Below, in pieces: positions 9,212 to 17,573 of a stretch of DNA of 64,000 bases. Under the pieces are notes generated by a model. It had not been told where the DNA came from. It worked only from the letters and a program-made list of their open reading frames with translations, and searched no databases. The stretch comes from Saccharibacillus sp. CPCC 101409. GTDB lineage: Bacteria; Bacillota; Bacilli; Paenibacillales; Paenibacillaceae. Within the stretch, counting starts at the first letter, position 1. Each line of letters opens with the position of its first letter. Made by a program: the position numbers and the translations under genes. The stretch is taken from the NCBI RefSeq assembly GCF_030518235.1, contig NZ_JAULSA010000005.1:1-64000 (forward strand), read 5' to 3'.

Positions 9212-10348
9212 TTATTCGTCCTTCATCCAGTCTTTATTGCGCCGCTCTTTCCGATCCCGCTTGCTTCCATCAGCGCGGCCGGACGAAGGACGGCTTTTTT
9301 CTTTGCGTTCCAAAAAAGCAAGCTCGCGCTGCGTTTTCCGATAGCTGTTCAACCGGCCGGCTTCCAGTTCTCCGTCTTCGATCGCCGACCGCACCGCGCA
9401 GCCTTCTTCCCCGCTGTGCGTGCAGTCGCGGAAGCGGCAGCCGCCGGACAAGCTCTCAATATCCGCAAAGGTGCCCGCCAGACCGTCTTCTTCGTCTTCC
9501 CACGGCTGGAGCTCGCGCATCCCGGGCGTGTCGATCAGCACCCCGCCGCCCGGCAGAACGAACATCTGGCGGTGCGTCGTCGTATGCCGGCCGCGGCTGT
9601 CGCCTTCGCGAATCTCGCTTGTCCGCTGTACATCCAGTCCGGCCAGCGCATTCGTTATCGTGGATTTGCCGCAGCCGGACGTGCCGGTCAGCGCGCAGCT
9701 TTGCCCTTCGCCGAGGTAAACGGCAAGCTCGTCCATTCCTTCGCCCGTTTGAGCGCTGACGGCGTGCACCGGCACGCCCGGAGCGGCGCGGCCGATGTCG
9801 GATTCCGCCGCGACGCGCGTATCGCGGTCGCACAGATCGGCTTTGCTCAGCAGGATCACGGGCCGGGTGCCCGAGTTCCAGGCCATGATCAGATAGCGTT
9901 CGATCCGGCGGACGTTCAAGTCGCCGTTCAGCGAGCTGACGATAAACAGCGTATCGACATTGGTGGCGATAATTTGTTCGCGCACCGGCGCTCCGGCCGC
10001 TTTGCGGGAAATCTTGCTGCCGCGGGGCAGCACGGCGTGAATCCGCGCTCTGCGCTCGCCCGGCAGCAGCTCCGCCGCAAGCCAGTCTCCGACGGCCGGC
10101 AGATCGCGGCCTTCTTCGGCCTGATGACGCAGTTTGCCGCTGCTCTCGGCCGTGTATTCGCCGTACTCCGTCGCGACTTTGAACTGCTGGCCGAAATCCG
10201 CCGTCATTCGCACGGGCGTCCAGCCGGTGCGATCCAAGTCTGCTGCTTCCCAGACTTTTTGCCAGTCGTCGTTCCAGCCGAAATTGTGTGGAAAACGTGC
10301 GGCTTCGTTCTTGATTTCATTCTTTATTTGATTTGTCGTTTCGTTCAT
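9212..10348 (-). CDS. rsgA: ribosome small-subunit-dependent GTPase A
   Basis: A circularly permuted GTPase that acts late in 30S maturation. The 378-residue product shows, in order, an N-terminal OB-fold region, the G4-like LLSKADL, G1 GTSGCGKSTITNAL, G3 DTPGMRE and a C-terminal zinc module (CRFRDCTHSGEEGC). A basic tail ends the protein. The start at 10348 follows GGAGGCATAC; the open frame extends 330 bases further upstream, but that extension is in the leader and lacks family similarity. The N-terminal region (NFGWNDDWQKVWEA) resembles the YjeQ-type paralog rather than B. subtilis CpgA. No promoter is visible between the leader terminator and the gene, so expression should depend on read-through. 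Confidence 0.93.
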   Translation of the reverse strand: MNETTNQIKNEIKNEAARFPHNFGWNDDWQKVWEAADLDRTGWTPVRMTADFGQQFKVATEYGEYTAESSGKLRHQAEEGRDLPAVGDWLAAELLPGERRARIHAVLPRGSKISRKAAGAPVREQIIATNVDTLFIVSSLNGDLNVRRIERYLIMAWNSGTRPVILLSKADLCDRDTRVAAESDIGRAAPGVPVHAVSAQTGEGMDELAVYLGEGQSCALTGTSGCGKSTITNALAGLDVQRTSEIREGDSRGRHTTTHRQMFVLPGGGVLIDTPGMRELQPWEDEEDGLAGTFADIESLSGGCRFRDCTHSGEEGCAVRSAIEDGELEAGRLNSYRKTQRELAFLERKEKSRPSSGRADGSKRDRKERRNKDWMKDE

Positions 10349-10353
10349 GTATG

Positions 10354-10424
10354 CCTCCGGGGAAATTAGATTTGCTGTGCAGCGCGGGCAAGGCCTGCTC
10401 GCCCATCCGACATTCTCCCCGGAG
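10354..10424 (-). promoter_or_regulatory. SD-sequestering helix in the rsgA leader
   Basis: CTCCGGGGA (10416-10424, minus strand) is exactly complementary to TCCCCGGAG (10355-10363), which includes the rsgA SD. CCGGGGAG (10415-10422) is also exactly complementary to the 3' arm of the upstream terminator (CTCCCCGG, 10451-10458). The two helices compete for the same strand, so terminator state and SD exposure could be coupled. Confidence 0.5.
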
Positions 10425-10443
10425 CCCGCCGAAAAAAGCGCGC

Positions 10444-10472
10444 AAAAAAGCCGGGGAGGTCTCTCCCCGGCT
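10444..10472 (-). terminator. intrinsic terminator inside the rsgA leader (attenuator candidate)
   Basis: On the minus strand AGCCGGGGAG (10463-10472), a 4-base loop and CTCCCCGGCT (10449-10458), then TTTTTT (10444-10449). It lies downstream of the leader peptide and about 100 bases before rsgA, in the same direction. Confidence 0.8.
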
Positions 10473-10620
10473 GTTCCGGCTGCGGCGCCCGGGACCGTTT
10501 CGACTGAAACGGCGGGCTGCCCGCATTTGCCGGATCGGCGTGTCCGTCTATGCGGACGAACGCGCCGCGGCAGCAGCGCTCGAGCACGATCGGACCATTC
10601 GCCGATCGCCGCCTGAAGCG

Positions 10621-10707
10621 TTACAAGCCGCCGCTTATTCCGTTCGTTTCGCCGGACGCGGAGGAGAGACTGCGACATCTAGGGACAATCGAATTAAGTT
10701 TGCGCAT
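10621..10707 (-). CDS. 28-residue leader peptide upstream of rsgA
   Basis: A short frame begins at ATG 10707 and ends at TAA 10621. It is preceded by a very strong SD (AAGGAGGAGATAACA) and a near-consensus promoter. The peptide starts MRKLNSIVPRCRSLSS and ends GISGGL. CTCTCCTCC within the coding part (10660-10668) is complementary to its own SD (GGAGGAGA, 10713-10720), and its CTCTCC also matches GGAGAG in the terminator 5' side (10461-10466). I infer a cis-acting leader peptide in an attenuation device rather than a working protein. I know of no described homolog. Confidence 0.6.
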   Translation of the reverse strand: MRKLNSIVPRCRSLSSASGETNGISGGL

Positions 10708-10739
10708 TGTTATCTCCTCCTTCGTCGGCATTTGCCCAC

Positions 10740-10769
10740 ATTCTAGCGGAGAGGCGAAAAGGTTGTCAA
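10740..10769 (-). promoter_or_regulatory. promoter of the rsgA leader transcript
   Basis: TTGACA (10764-10769) and TAGAAT (10740-10745) on the minus strand with 18 bp spacing. Start predicted near 10733, 26 bases before the leader-peptide ATG. Confidence 0.75.
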
Positions 10770-10801
10770 CTTCTTTTTTCAAAAAAACGAATCCGCAGAG
10801 T

Positions 10802-10831
10802 TTGCGCGATGCCGGACGTTTGCGCGATAAT
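10802..10831 (+). promoter_or_regulatory. candidate bdr promoter
   Basis: TTGCGC (10802-10807) and GATAAT (10826-10831) with 18 bp spacing on the plus strand, about 80 bases before the gene and divergent from the rsgA leader promoter. Confidence 0.45.
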
Positions 10832-10911
10832 AAAGAGAAAGCCGCGTTTTGCCGGGAAAATCGGCAGTATGCGCAAGCAGCGCGAATAACCGAGGAGGAA
10901 CGAACAAAGAA

Positions 10912-11913
10912 ATGGAAAAAGAAGACGTTTTGATTATCGGCGCCGGCCCGTGCGGATTGTCCGCCGCGATCGAATGCGGACGCCGCGGGCTGTCGGTCCG
11001 GATCATCGAAAAGCATAATGTGGTGCATTCGATTTACCTGTATCCGACGAATATGCAGTTTTTCAGTACGGCCGAATTGTTGGAGATCGGAGGCGTGCCG
11101 TTCACGTCGCCGAATGAAAAGCCTTTCCGTCACGAAGCGCTCGCTTACTACCGCAAAGTATCCAAGCATCACGATCTGCGCATTTCTTCCTACGAGGAAG
11201 CGCTGTCGGTGCGTCCGCAGCCCGACGGGTCTTTCCGGGTGAGCACCCGCGACCGCGCGGGCAACGAGCGCGAATACGAAGCCGGCAGCGTGGTCATCTC
11301 GACCGGCTATTTCGACCATCCGAACGAGCTGGGCATTCCCGGCGAAGACAAGGAAAAAGTAACCCATTACTTCCGGGAAGCCCATCCTTACGCCGGAATG
11401 AACGTGGCGATCGTCGGCGGCAGCAACTCCGCGGTCGACGCGGCGCTGGAATTGATCCGGGTCGGCGCGAAAATCGATATGATCTACCGCCGGACCGAAA
11501 TCTCGCAGCATATCAAACCTTGGGTGCGTCCGCTGTTCGAGAGCATGGTGGAAAAAGGCAAAATCACGCTGCACCTCGGCTCGCAGCTGACCGAAATCGG
11601 CGAAGATTACGTGATCGTGCGCGGACCGGAGCAGAAAAACCGCATCCGCAACGATTTCGTGCTGGCGATGACCGGATTCCGGCCGGACCGCAAGCTGCTG
11701 ACCGAAGCCGGCGCGCAGATGTCCGACGATCTGGACAAGCCCGTGTTCAATCCCGATACGATGGAGACCGGCGTTCCCGGTTTGTATGTGGCGGGCGTTA
11801 TCGCTTCGGGGCGCAACGCCAACGAAGTATTTATCGAGAGCGGACGAAAGCACGGCGGGGTCATTGCCGAACATATCGCGCAGAGGGCTTCCAAAAGCCA
11901 AAACCGTCTGTAA
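10912..11913 (+). CDS. bdr: YpdA-family putative bacillithiol disulfide reductase
   Basis: An NAD(P)H- and FAD-dependent oxidoreductase of the YpdA/Bdr family, which reduces bacillithiol disulfide to keep the thiol pool reduced in the cytoplasm. The 333-residue protein begins with the FAD dinucleotide fold (DVLIIGAGPCGLSAAIE, about 5-21). It has a second, NADPH-binding fold (NVAIVGGSNSAVDAALE, about 163-179) and the late FAD motif PGLYVAGVIASGRNANEVFIESGR. C14 in GAGPCG is the conserved cysteine of the family. The start follows AGGAGG; upstream in-frame codons lack an SD. Presence implies a bacillithiol-using organism. Confidence 0.9.
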   Translation: MEKEDVLIIGAGPCGLSAAIECGRRGLSVRIIEKHNVVHSIYLYPTNMQFFSTAELLEIGGVPFTSPNEKPFRHEALAYYRKVSKHHDLRISSYEEALSVRPQPDGSFRVSTRDRAGNEREYEAGSVVISTGYFDHPNELGIPGEDKEKVTHYFREAHPYAGMNVAIVGGSNSAVDAALELIRVGAKIDMIYRRTEISQHIKPWVRPLFESMVEKGKITLHLGSQLTEIGEDYVIVRGPEQKNRIRNDFVLAMTGFRPDRKLLTEAGAQMSDDLDKPVFNPDTMETGVPGLYVAGVIASGRNANEVFIESGRKHGGVIAEHIAQRASKSQNRL

Positions 11914-12016
11914 AAAGCTGTTTTCGCCGTCGTCATGTGCTATACTTCCCTCATAACGAGGATTTGGCAGGGCCGAAACAAAACGGATCGGCCGGCCGCT
12001 AGGAGGACCGCTGCTT

Positions 12017-12523
12017 ATGTCTCAACGATTCGTCATTGAAGCCGTCATGGTCGCCATCTACGGGCAATTGCTCTCGGCGAACCGTCCGGTCGAATATATC
12101 GTTCCTTACACGACCGTACTGGAACTTTACGAATTCGAAGAAGGTTCCGAGCCGCTGATGAACGAGCCCGGAGACGACCACTACGTCAAAGAAAAAGTCA
12201 AAGAATTGATCGCTTACTTCGAAGAGCCGCTGAACAAGAAAAAAATTCAGAAGGCGCTGTCGATTCCGTGGGCGAAAAGTTCGCCGATCCTGCTCGGCGA
12301 CATGGTGAAGCTCACGATCGTAAATGCGGTGGACAACGCGCATTACGGCGAGCTGTTCGATCCGATCGAAACGGAAGTGCTGCTGTCGGCGCTGAAAGAA
12401 GAAGCGCCCGTGCTGACCGATCAGCTCGAAATGATTCAGCGCATTATTTCCGCCGCCGTGCCGGTGCAGGTATTCGATATCGACGATTTCGAATTCGCGC
12501 TCGAAGGAACCGCCCAGCTTTAA
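12017..12523 (+). CDS. conserved hypothetical protein, all-alpha, acidic
   Basis: A 168-residue soluble protein rich in acidic residues, helical in appearance, with no signal peptide, membrane helix or catalytic motif I can name. SD AGGAGG lies 10 bases upstream of the ATG. It reads as a regulatory or scaffold-type protein (VIEAVMVAIYGQLL ... YVKEKVKELIAYFEEPL). Similar proteins in Paenibacillaceae are, to my recollection, annotated variously without experimental support. Followed by a strong bidirectional terminator shared with the convergent HesB-like gene. Confidence 0.75.
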   Translation: MSQRFVIEAVMVAIYGQLLSANRPVEYIVPYTTVLELYEFEEGSEPLMNEPGDDHYVKEKVKELIAYFEEPLNKKKIQKALSIPWAKSSPILLGDMVKLTIVNAVDNAHYGELFDPIETEVLLSALKEEAPVLTDQLEMIQRIISAAVPVQVFDIDDFEFALEGTAQL

Positions 12524-12580
12524 CCGGACCAAGCGGCTGTCCCGCACATCGCGCGCCGCCGCTTGACCGGGTGGATATGC

Positions 12581-12623
12581 AAAAAGACGAACAACCGGGA
12601 ATTCCGGATGTTCGTCTTTTTTT
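12581..12623. terminator. bidirectional intrinsic terminator
   Basis: AAAAAGACGAACA pairs with TGTTCGTCTTTTT, with an inner CCGG/CCGG helix. It has runs of A on the left and T on the right and serves the convergent genes on both sides. Confidence 0.93.
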
Positions 12624-12648
12624 GGATGCGCCGTTTTGCCCGGGCCGC

Positions 12649-12945
12649 TTATTGTTCGGGCTCGTAGGCGTACACAATATCGTCGTGTTCCGGCAAATAA
12701 GTCACGTTCAAGCGGTAGCCGTCGAGATACCACTGATCCCGTTCCTCCATGTAAAACGTGATGCCTTCGGACGATTGGGTCAGCGCGGGATTCTCGGGCT
12801 CCACCGTCGCGATGCCCAGAGAAAAGCCGGGATGGATCTCGCTGGTATTGCTGTACCGGGCGTAGAAGCGGATATAATCGCCGCTGCCCAGCTCCAGTTC
12901 CTTTTTGTACCATCCGGCCGCCTCCGGCGAAACGTTGATTCTCAT
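12649..12945 (-). CDS. HesB/YneR-type Fe-S-biosynthesis-fold protein without cysteines
   Basis: A 98-residue protein of the HesB-like (Fe-S_biosyn fold) family as found in YneR: MRINVSPEAAGWYKKELEL at the start, then DYIRFYARY and HPGFSLGIA. Classical A-type scaffold proteins bind Fe-S through three cysteines, but this sequence contains none, so it cannot carry a cluster in the usual way. That is typical of the YneR subfamily, whose role is not established. SD AAGGAGG is 10 bases upstream. Convergent with the hypothetical gene ending at 12523. Confidence 0.8.
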   Translation of the reverse strand: MRINVSPEAAGWYKKELELGSGDYIRFYARYSNTSEIHPGFSLGIATVEPENPALTQSSEGITFYMEERDQWYLDGYRLNVTYLPEHDDIVYAYEPEQ

Positions 12946-13147
12946 CAGGGTTCGTCCTCCTTCGCGCGGCTGCGCAGATTTCTTCGAAAGATCGGGACGG
13001 ATCGTGCTTCCGGCCGCTTCCGTTTACCGTTTTATCATAACGCAGAACGACGCGCGGAACAAACGGATCGTCCGGGAAACCGCTCTCTTCCCGCCTCCCG
13101 CCGTACACCGTGCATTCACATTTTTTTCATATTCTAAAACTTTTTCG

Positions 13148-13177
13148 TTGACTTCCTCAAAAATTCGATGCTACAAT
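13148..13177 (+). promoter_or_regulatory. promoter of the bmrB-bmrC-bmrD leader transcript
   Basis: TTGACT (13148-13153) and TACAAT (13172-13177) with 18 bp spacing. Start predicted near 13184, about 370 bases before bmrC. Confidence 0.7.
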
Positions 13178-13231
13178 CGGGAGCATACGAGATCATTTTA
13201 CGATCATCACCAGCAGAAAGGAGTGAATTCG

Positions 13232-13369
13232 ATGTTTACGTTCAAGGAAAGCTTTGCCGTCCGCTTCAAAGGCCATCATTCGACGCAGCGCGCCCTTTCC
13301 CAACCGAATATCGTTGAAGCTCCCGTCTGGCGTTTCCCGGACTGCGGATTGCGCCTGCTCCAGGCCTGA
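13232..13369 (+). CDS. bmrB: bmrB-like leader peptide of the bmrCD exporter operon
   Basis: A 45-residue frame (MFTFKESFAVRFKG ... PDCGLRLLQA) with SD AAAGGAG 7 bases before the ATG, between a sigma-A promoter and a strong terminator that precedes bmrC. In B. subtilis bmrCD is preceded by the short bmrB frame, translation of which controls read-through of a terminator when ribosome-targeting antibiotics are present. Position, size and architecture agree here; sequence similarity to B. subtilis BmrB I cannot check. The symbol is by analogy. Confidence 0.65.
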   Translation: MFTFKESFAVRFKGHHSTQRALSQPNIVEAPVWRFPDCGLRLLQA

Positions 13370-13437
13370 TCGTCCGCCCCGGTACACGAATAAGGCGTCG
13401 GTGGGCTTCGCCCTCGTACGCCATATGAATCGGTTTC

Positions 13438-13467
13438 AAGCATATCGCTGCGCGATATGCTTTTTTT
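13438..13467 (+). terminator. intrinsic terminator between leader peptide and bmrC (attenuator candidate)
   Basis: GCATATCGC (13440-13448), a 3-base loop and GCGATATGC (13452-13460), followed by seven T. It lies 68 bases after the leader stop codon. An upstream hairpin (GGCGT...ACGCC with inner GGGC/GCCC, 13392-13422) may be part of the switch. I could not identify a clear antiterminator by eye. Confidence 0.85.
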
Positions 13468-13550
13468 GCGGTTTTTTTCGTAAAAATGATTAGGGCATGT
13501 CTCAAAACTCGCCCTGGTAAATCCATCTGAAGAAGAAAGGAAGTGATGGA

Positions 13551-15323
13551 ATGTTTTCCGTCCTTCGCAACTTGGGCTGGTTTTTCAGCCGTGAAAAAAG
13601 GCGTTATGCGATCGGGGTCTTTTTCCTGATTATTGTCGGCTTTATCGAACTGCTTCCTCCTAGGTTGATCGGGACCGCGGTCGACGATATTGCCGGAGGT
13701 TTGATTACTTCGCAGCGCCTCTGGATGTATATCGGCGGCATCCTCGGACTGCTGGCTGTGATGTACGGCATTACGTACATATGGATGCGCCAGCTGTTCG
13801 GCGGCTCCAACGTCGTCGAACGGCTGCTGCGCAGCCGTTTTATGGCGCATCTGCTGCGCATGACTCCTCCGTTCTTCGAGCGGAACCGGACCGGCGACCT
13901 GATGGCCCGCGCGACGAACGACCTGCGCGCCGTCGCCATGACGGCCGGATTCGGCATGCTGACGCTCACCGACTCCACCGTGTTCCTGCTCACGGTGCTG
14001 CTGGCCATGGGCTTTATCGTCAGTTGGAAGCTGACGCTCGCCGCGCTGATTCCGCTGCCGTTTATCGCGATCGGCATGAGTATCTACGGTAAGATCATCC
14101 ACCAGCGCTATACGGTCGCGCAGGACTCGTTCGGCGATATGAACGACCAGGTGCTGGAGTCGGTAGCGGGCGTGCGCGTGATTCGCGCCTATGTGCAGGA
14201 ACGTCTCGACGAGAAGCGCTTCGCGGATATTACCAACGACGTATACCGCAAAAACCTGGCGGTGGCTCGCGTCGACGCGATCTTCGAACCGTTTATCCGG
14301 CTGTGCGTCGGTCTCAGCTATCTGATCGGCCTTGCGTACGGCATCTACCTCGTCTTCCGCAGCGAGCTTACGCTCGGCGACCTGGTCACGTTCAATATGT
14401 ATCTGGGCATGATGATCTGGCCGATGTTCGCGATCGGCGAGCTGATCAATATTATGCAGCGCGGCGGGGCTTCGCTCGACCGGGTCAACGAAGTGCTGTT
14501 TACCAAAGCCGATATCCAAGATCCGGAGCAGCCCGCGAACGTATCCGCTCCGGATTCGATCGAATTCCGCGACGTCACGTTCCGCTACCCGACTTCGGTC
14601 GTCGACAATCTGGAACAGATCGACTTGAAGCTCCATGCCGGACAAACGCTCGGCGTGGTCGGCCGCACGGGCAGCGGCAAATCGACGCTGCTCAAGCAGC
14701 TGCTGCACGAATATCCGACGGGCTCGGGCGATCTGCTGCTGGCGGGACAGTCGATCGAAGATATCGCCAAAGACCGGCTGCACGGCTGGATCGGCTATGT
14801 GCCGCAGGAACAAATCCTGTTCTCCAAAAGCGTGCGCGAAAATATCCGCTACGGTAAGCACGACGCGAGCGACGACGACATTATGGAATCGATTCGCACG
14901 GCCGCGTTCGAAGGCGATCTCGAAACGCTGTCAGACGGTCTCGAGACCCGCGTCGGCGAACGCGGCGTATCGCTGTCGGGCGGCCAGAAGCAGCGCGTAT
15001 CGCTGGCCCGGGCGTTTATCGCCGAGCCGGAGATCCTGATTCTGGACGATGCGCTGTCCGCCGTCGACGCCCGCACCGAAGCCCGCATTATTACGAATAT
15101 CCGCGAGAAACGCGCCGGCAAAACGACGCTGATCTCCACTCACCGCCTGTCCGCCGTCGAACATGCCGACCATATCGTCGTGCTCGAAAAAGGACGCATC
15201 GTCGAAGAAGGCACGCATAGCGAACTGGTCGCGCTGGGCGGCTGGTACGCCGAGCAGTACGAACGGCAGCAGGTGGAATCGAATCTCTCCTCCGAGGAGG
15301 CGCAGCCGAATCATGACAACTAA
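13551..15323 (+). CDS. bmrC: multidrug ABC exporter half-transporter, BmrC (YheI) type
   Basis: A 590-residue half-transporter with six membrane helices in the first 320 residues and an ATPase domain after it. Walker A GRTGSGKST is near residue 371, signature LSGGQ near 474. Walker B is ILILDDALSAVDA, with Asp where the catalytic Glu normally stands. This degenerate site is the hallmark of the BmrC partner in heterodimeric exporters. It overlaps bmrD by 11 bases, so the partners are co-translated. Substrates are expected to be hydrophobic drugs; none can be deduced. SD AAAGGAAGTGATGGA. Confidence 0.92.
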   Translation: MFSVLRNLGWFFSREKRRYAIGVFFLIIVGFIELLPPRLIGTAVDDIAGGLITSQRLWMYIGGILGLLAVMYGITYIWMRQLFGGSNVVERLLRSRFMAHLLRMTPPFFERNRTGDLMARATNDLRAVAMTAGFGMLTLTDSTVFLLTVLLAMGFIVSWKLTLAALIPLPFIAIGMSIYGKIIHQRYTVAQDSFGDMNDQVLESVAGVRVIRAYVQERLDEKRFADITNDVYRKNLAVARVDAIFEPFIRLCVGLSYLIGLAYGIYLVFRSELTLGDLVTFNMYLGMMIWPMFAIGELINIMQRGGASLDRVNEVLFTKADIQDPEQPANVSAPDSIEFRDVTFRYPTSVVDNLEQIDLKLHAGQTLGVVGRTGSGKSTLLKQLLHEYPTGSGDLLLAGQSIEDIAKDRLHGWIGYVPQEQILFSKSVRENIRYGKHDASDDDIMESIRTAAFEGDLETLSDGLETRVGERGVSLSGGQKQRVSLARAFIAEPEILILDDALSAVDARTEARIITNIREKRAGKTTLISTHRLSAVEHADHIVVLEKGRIVEEGTHSELVALGGWYAEQYERQQVESNLSSEEAQPNHDN

Positions 15324-17448
15324 TAATCCGCAGCAGCCGGATACCGGCTCCCTGCAAAACAAAACGATTACCAGGCGGCTGTTCCAGTACGCACTGACCG
15401 CCAAAAGCACGTTTATCGTCGCGATTATCGCGCTTGCCATCGGCGTCGGCGCCGAGCTCGCCAGTCCGTTTATCGCCAAAATGATGATCGACGACCATAT
15501 GATGGGCATCGAGAATCCGTTTTACGAAACGGAGGACACCGGCGGCGATTCCGTCGCGTACGACGGTGCGACTTTCAAGCGCGGCGACCGCTTTGCGGAA
15601 AACGAAACGAAAGGCCGCGAAGTGCGCATTCTCCAGGTCGGACGCGGCTTCGTATTCGTCGACGGGCCCGTTGCGCAGCCGGCGGGCGACCGCAGCTTCG
15701 CCGACGGCACGCTGACGATCGTCACGGCAAACGGCACGGATACGTATCCCGCCGCGCAGCTCACCAAGCAGCAGCTGTTCGACTTCTACGAACCGGAGAT
15801 TCCGGGCATCGTGCGCCTGATTCTGCTGTACCTGCTGTTTCTGGCGATCTCGATCGTCATGGAATTCGGCAAAACCTACTGGCTGCAATCTTCGGCCAAC
15901 CGGGTCATCCAGAAGCTGCGGCTCGATCTGTACGCGCATATCCAGCGGCTTCCGGTCCACTTTTTCGACAATCTGCCGGCCGGTAAAGTCGTCTCCCGCG
16001 TCACCAACGATACGGAAGCGGTCAAAGACCTGTTTATCGCGGTGCTCTCGAACTTTACGACAGGCATCGTCTATATCACCGGCATTTATGTGGCGCTGTT
16101 CATTCTGGACCCGCGCCTGGCGGCGGTCTCGCTGTTCGTGGTCCCGATTATCGTGCTGTGGATCTATTTGTACCGCAAAGTGGCGACCAAATACAACACG
16201 ATTATCCGTTCCCGGCTCAGCGAGCTGAACGCGATCATCAACGAATCGATCCAGGGCATGTCGATCATCCGCGTCTTCCGCCGCGAGCAGCAGACGCGCG
16301 ACGAATTCGAAGAGCTGAACGGCGATTATATGAAGCATCAGAACAAAATGGTCAATCTCAACTCGCTCACTTCGCACAATCTGGTCGGCGTGCTGCGGAA
16401 TTTCTCGTTTACGGTCGTGATCTGGTATTTCGGTTCGTCGACGATCGACGGTACCTCGATTATCACGCTCGGCGCGCTGTACGCGTTCGTCGATATTCTC
16501 GGCCGGCTGTTCCAGCCGATCACCGGCATGGTCAACCAGCTGGCTTCGCTCGATTCCGCCATGGTGTCGGCCGGCCGCGTGTTCGAGCTGCTGGACGAAC
16601 CGGGCGAAGCCGTCACCGACGGCGAGATGCCGCGCTACAAAGGCAATGTGGTATTCGAAGACGTTTCGTTTGCTTATAAAAAAGACTTCGTCCTGAAAAA
16701 TATTTCGTTCGAAGCGGCGCAGGGACAAACAGTCGCTCTCGTCGGGCATACGGGCTCCGGCAAAAGCTCGATCATCAATTTGCTGTTCCGTTTCTACGAT
16801 CCGCAAAAAGGGCGCATCTCGATCGACGGCCAGAGCGTCCGCGATCTGCCGAAGCAGTGGATTCGCCGGCATATGGGCATTGTGCTGCAGGACCCTTATC
16901 TGTTCACCGGTACGATCGCTTCGAACGTCAGTTTGGGCGACGAGCGGATTACCCGCGAACGCGTCGACCGTGCGCTGCGCGAAGTCGGCGCGGACAAGAT
17001 TCTGGCCGACCTGCCGGGCGGCTTCGACGAACCGGTGGTGGAAAAAGGCAGTACGCTGTCCGCGGGGCAGCGCCAGCTGATCTCGTTCGCCCGCGCGCTC
17101 GCGTTCGATCCGGCGATCCTGATCCTCGACGAAGCGACAGCCAATATCGATACGGAAACCGAAGCGCTGATCCAGTCGGCTCTGGGCGTACTGAAAAAAG
17201 GCCGGACGACTTTCGTCATCGCGCACCGCCTGTCCACGATTCGCAGCGCCGACCAGATTCTCGTCCTGCACCGCGGCGAGATTGTCGAACGCGGCACGCA
17301 CGACGAGCTGATGGACATCGGCGGCCGTTATTACCAGATGTACGAGCTGCAGCAGGGCGGCGGCGATTCGATCACTCCGGTGACCGGCACGCCGGACTCC
17401 GGCTTCCGGGCCAGAGCCGCTTTCGGCGGAGCGGGCGGAAACGACTGA
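15313..17448 (+). CDS. bmrD: multidrug ABC exporter half-transporter, BmrD (YheH) type
   Basis: Partner of BmrC: 711 residues. Between the first and second membrane helices there is an approximately 90-residue hydrophilic insertion (about 62-150), the extracellular domain known in BmrD. The ATPase domain has Walker A GHTGSGKSS near residue 478, signature LSAGQRQ and a canonical Walker B ILILDEATANID with catalytic Glu. The heterodimer should therefore have one good and one degenerate ATP site. The start is the ATG inside the end of bmrC; the open frame extends upstream only as overlap. A terminator follows at 17517. Confidence 0.93.
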   Translation: MTTNNPQQPDTGSLQNKTITRRLFQYALTAKSTFIVAIIALAIGVGAELASPFIAKMMIDDHMMGIENPFYETEDTGGDSVAYDGATFKRGDRFAENETKGREVRILQVGRGFVFVDGPVAQPAGDRSFADGTLTIVTANGTDTYPAAQLTKQQLFDFYEPEIPGIVRLILLYLLFLAISIVMEFGKTYWLQSSANRVIQKLRLDLYAHIQRLPVHFFDNLPAGKVVSRVTNDTEAVKDLFIAVLSNFTTGIVYITGIYVALFILDPRLAAVSLFVVPIIVLWIYLYRKVATKYNTIIRSRLSELNAIINESIQGMSIIRVFRREQQTRDEFEELNGDYMKHQNKMVNLNSLTSHNLVGVLRNFSFTVVIWYFGSSTIDGTSIITLGALYAFVDILGRLFQPITGMVNQLASLDSAMVSAGRVFELLDEPGEAVTDGEMPRYKGNVVFEDVSFAYKKDFVLKNISFEAAQGQTVALVGHTGSGKSSIINLLFRFYDPQKGRISIDGQSVRDLPKQWIRRHMGIVLQDPYLFTGTIASNVSLGDERITRERVDRALREVGADKILADLPGGFDEPVVEKGSTLSAGQRQLISFARALAFDPAILILDEATANIDTETEALIQSALGVLKKGRTTFVIAHRLSTIRSADQILVLHRGEIVERGTHDELMDIGGRYYQMYELQQGGGDSITPVTGTPDSGFRARAAFGGAGGND

Positions 17449-17516
17449 TCCGTTCCTGCGCCGCGTCCGGATATGCGCCGGCTTTTTCCGGGCAGTCCTC
17501 CCGAACTCGACTCGGC

Positions 17517-17552
17517 AAAAAAAAGCGCTCCTCGCAATGAGGAGCGCTTTTT
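17517..17552. terminator. bidirectional intrinsic terminator
   Basis: AAAAGCGCTCCTC and GAGGAGCGCTTTT with a 5-base loop, A-run and T-run on either side. Shared by bmrD and the convergent SLH gene. Confidence 0.93.
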
Positions 17553-17573
17553 GGCGTATCGATATGGACCGGC

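Noticed and set aside
10349-10678. N-terminal extension of rsgA to an upstream ATG
   Set aside because: The extension runs through the leader terminator and lacks an SD; the RsgA family starts near 10348 after GGAGG.
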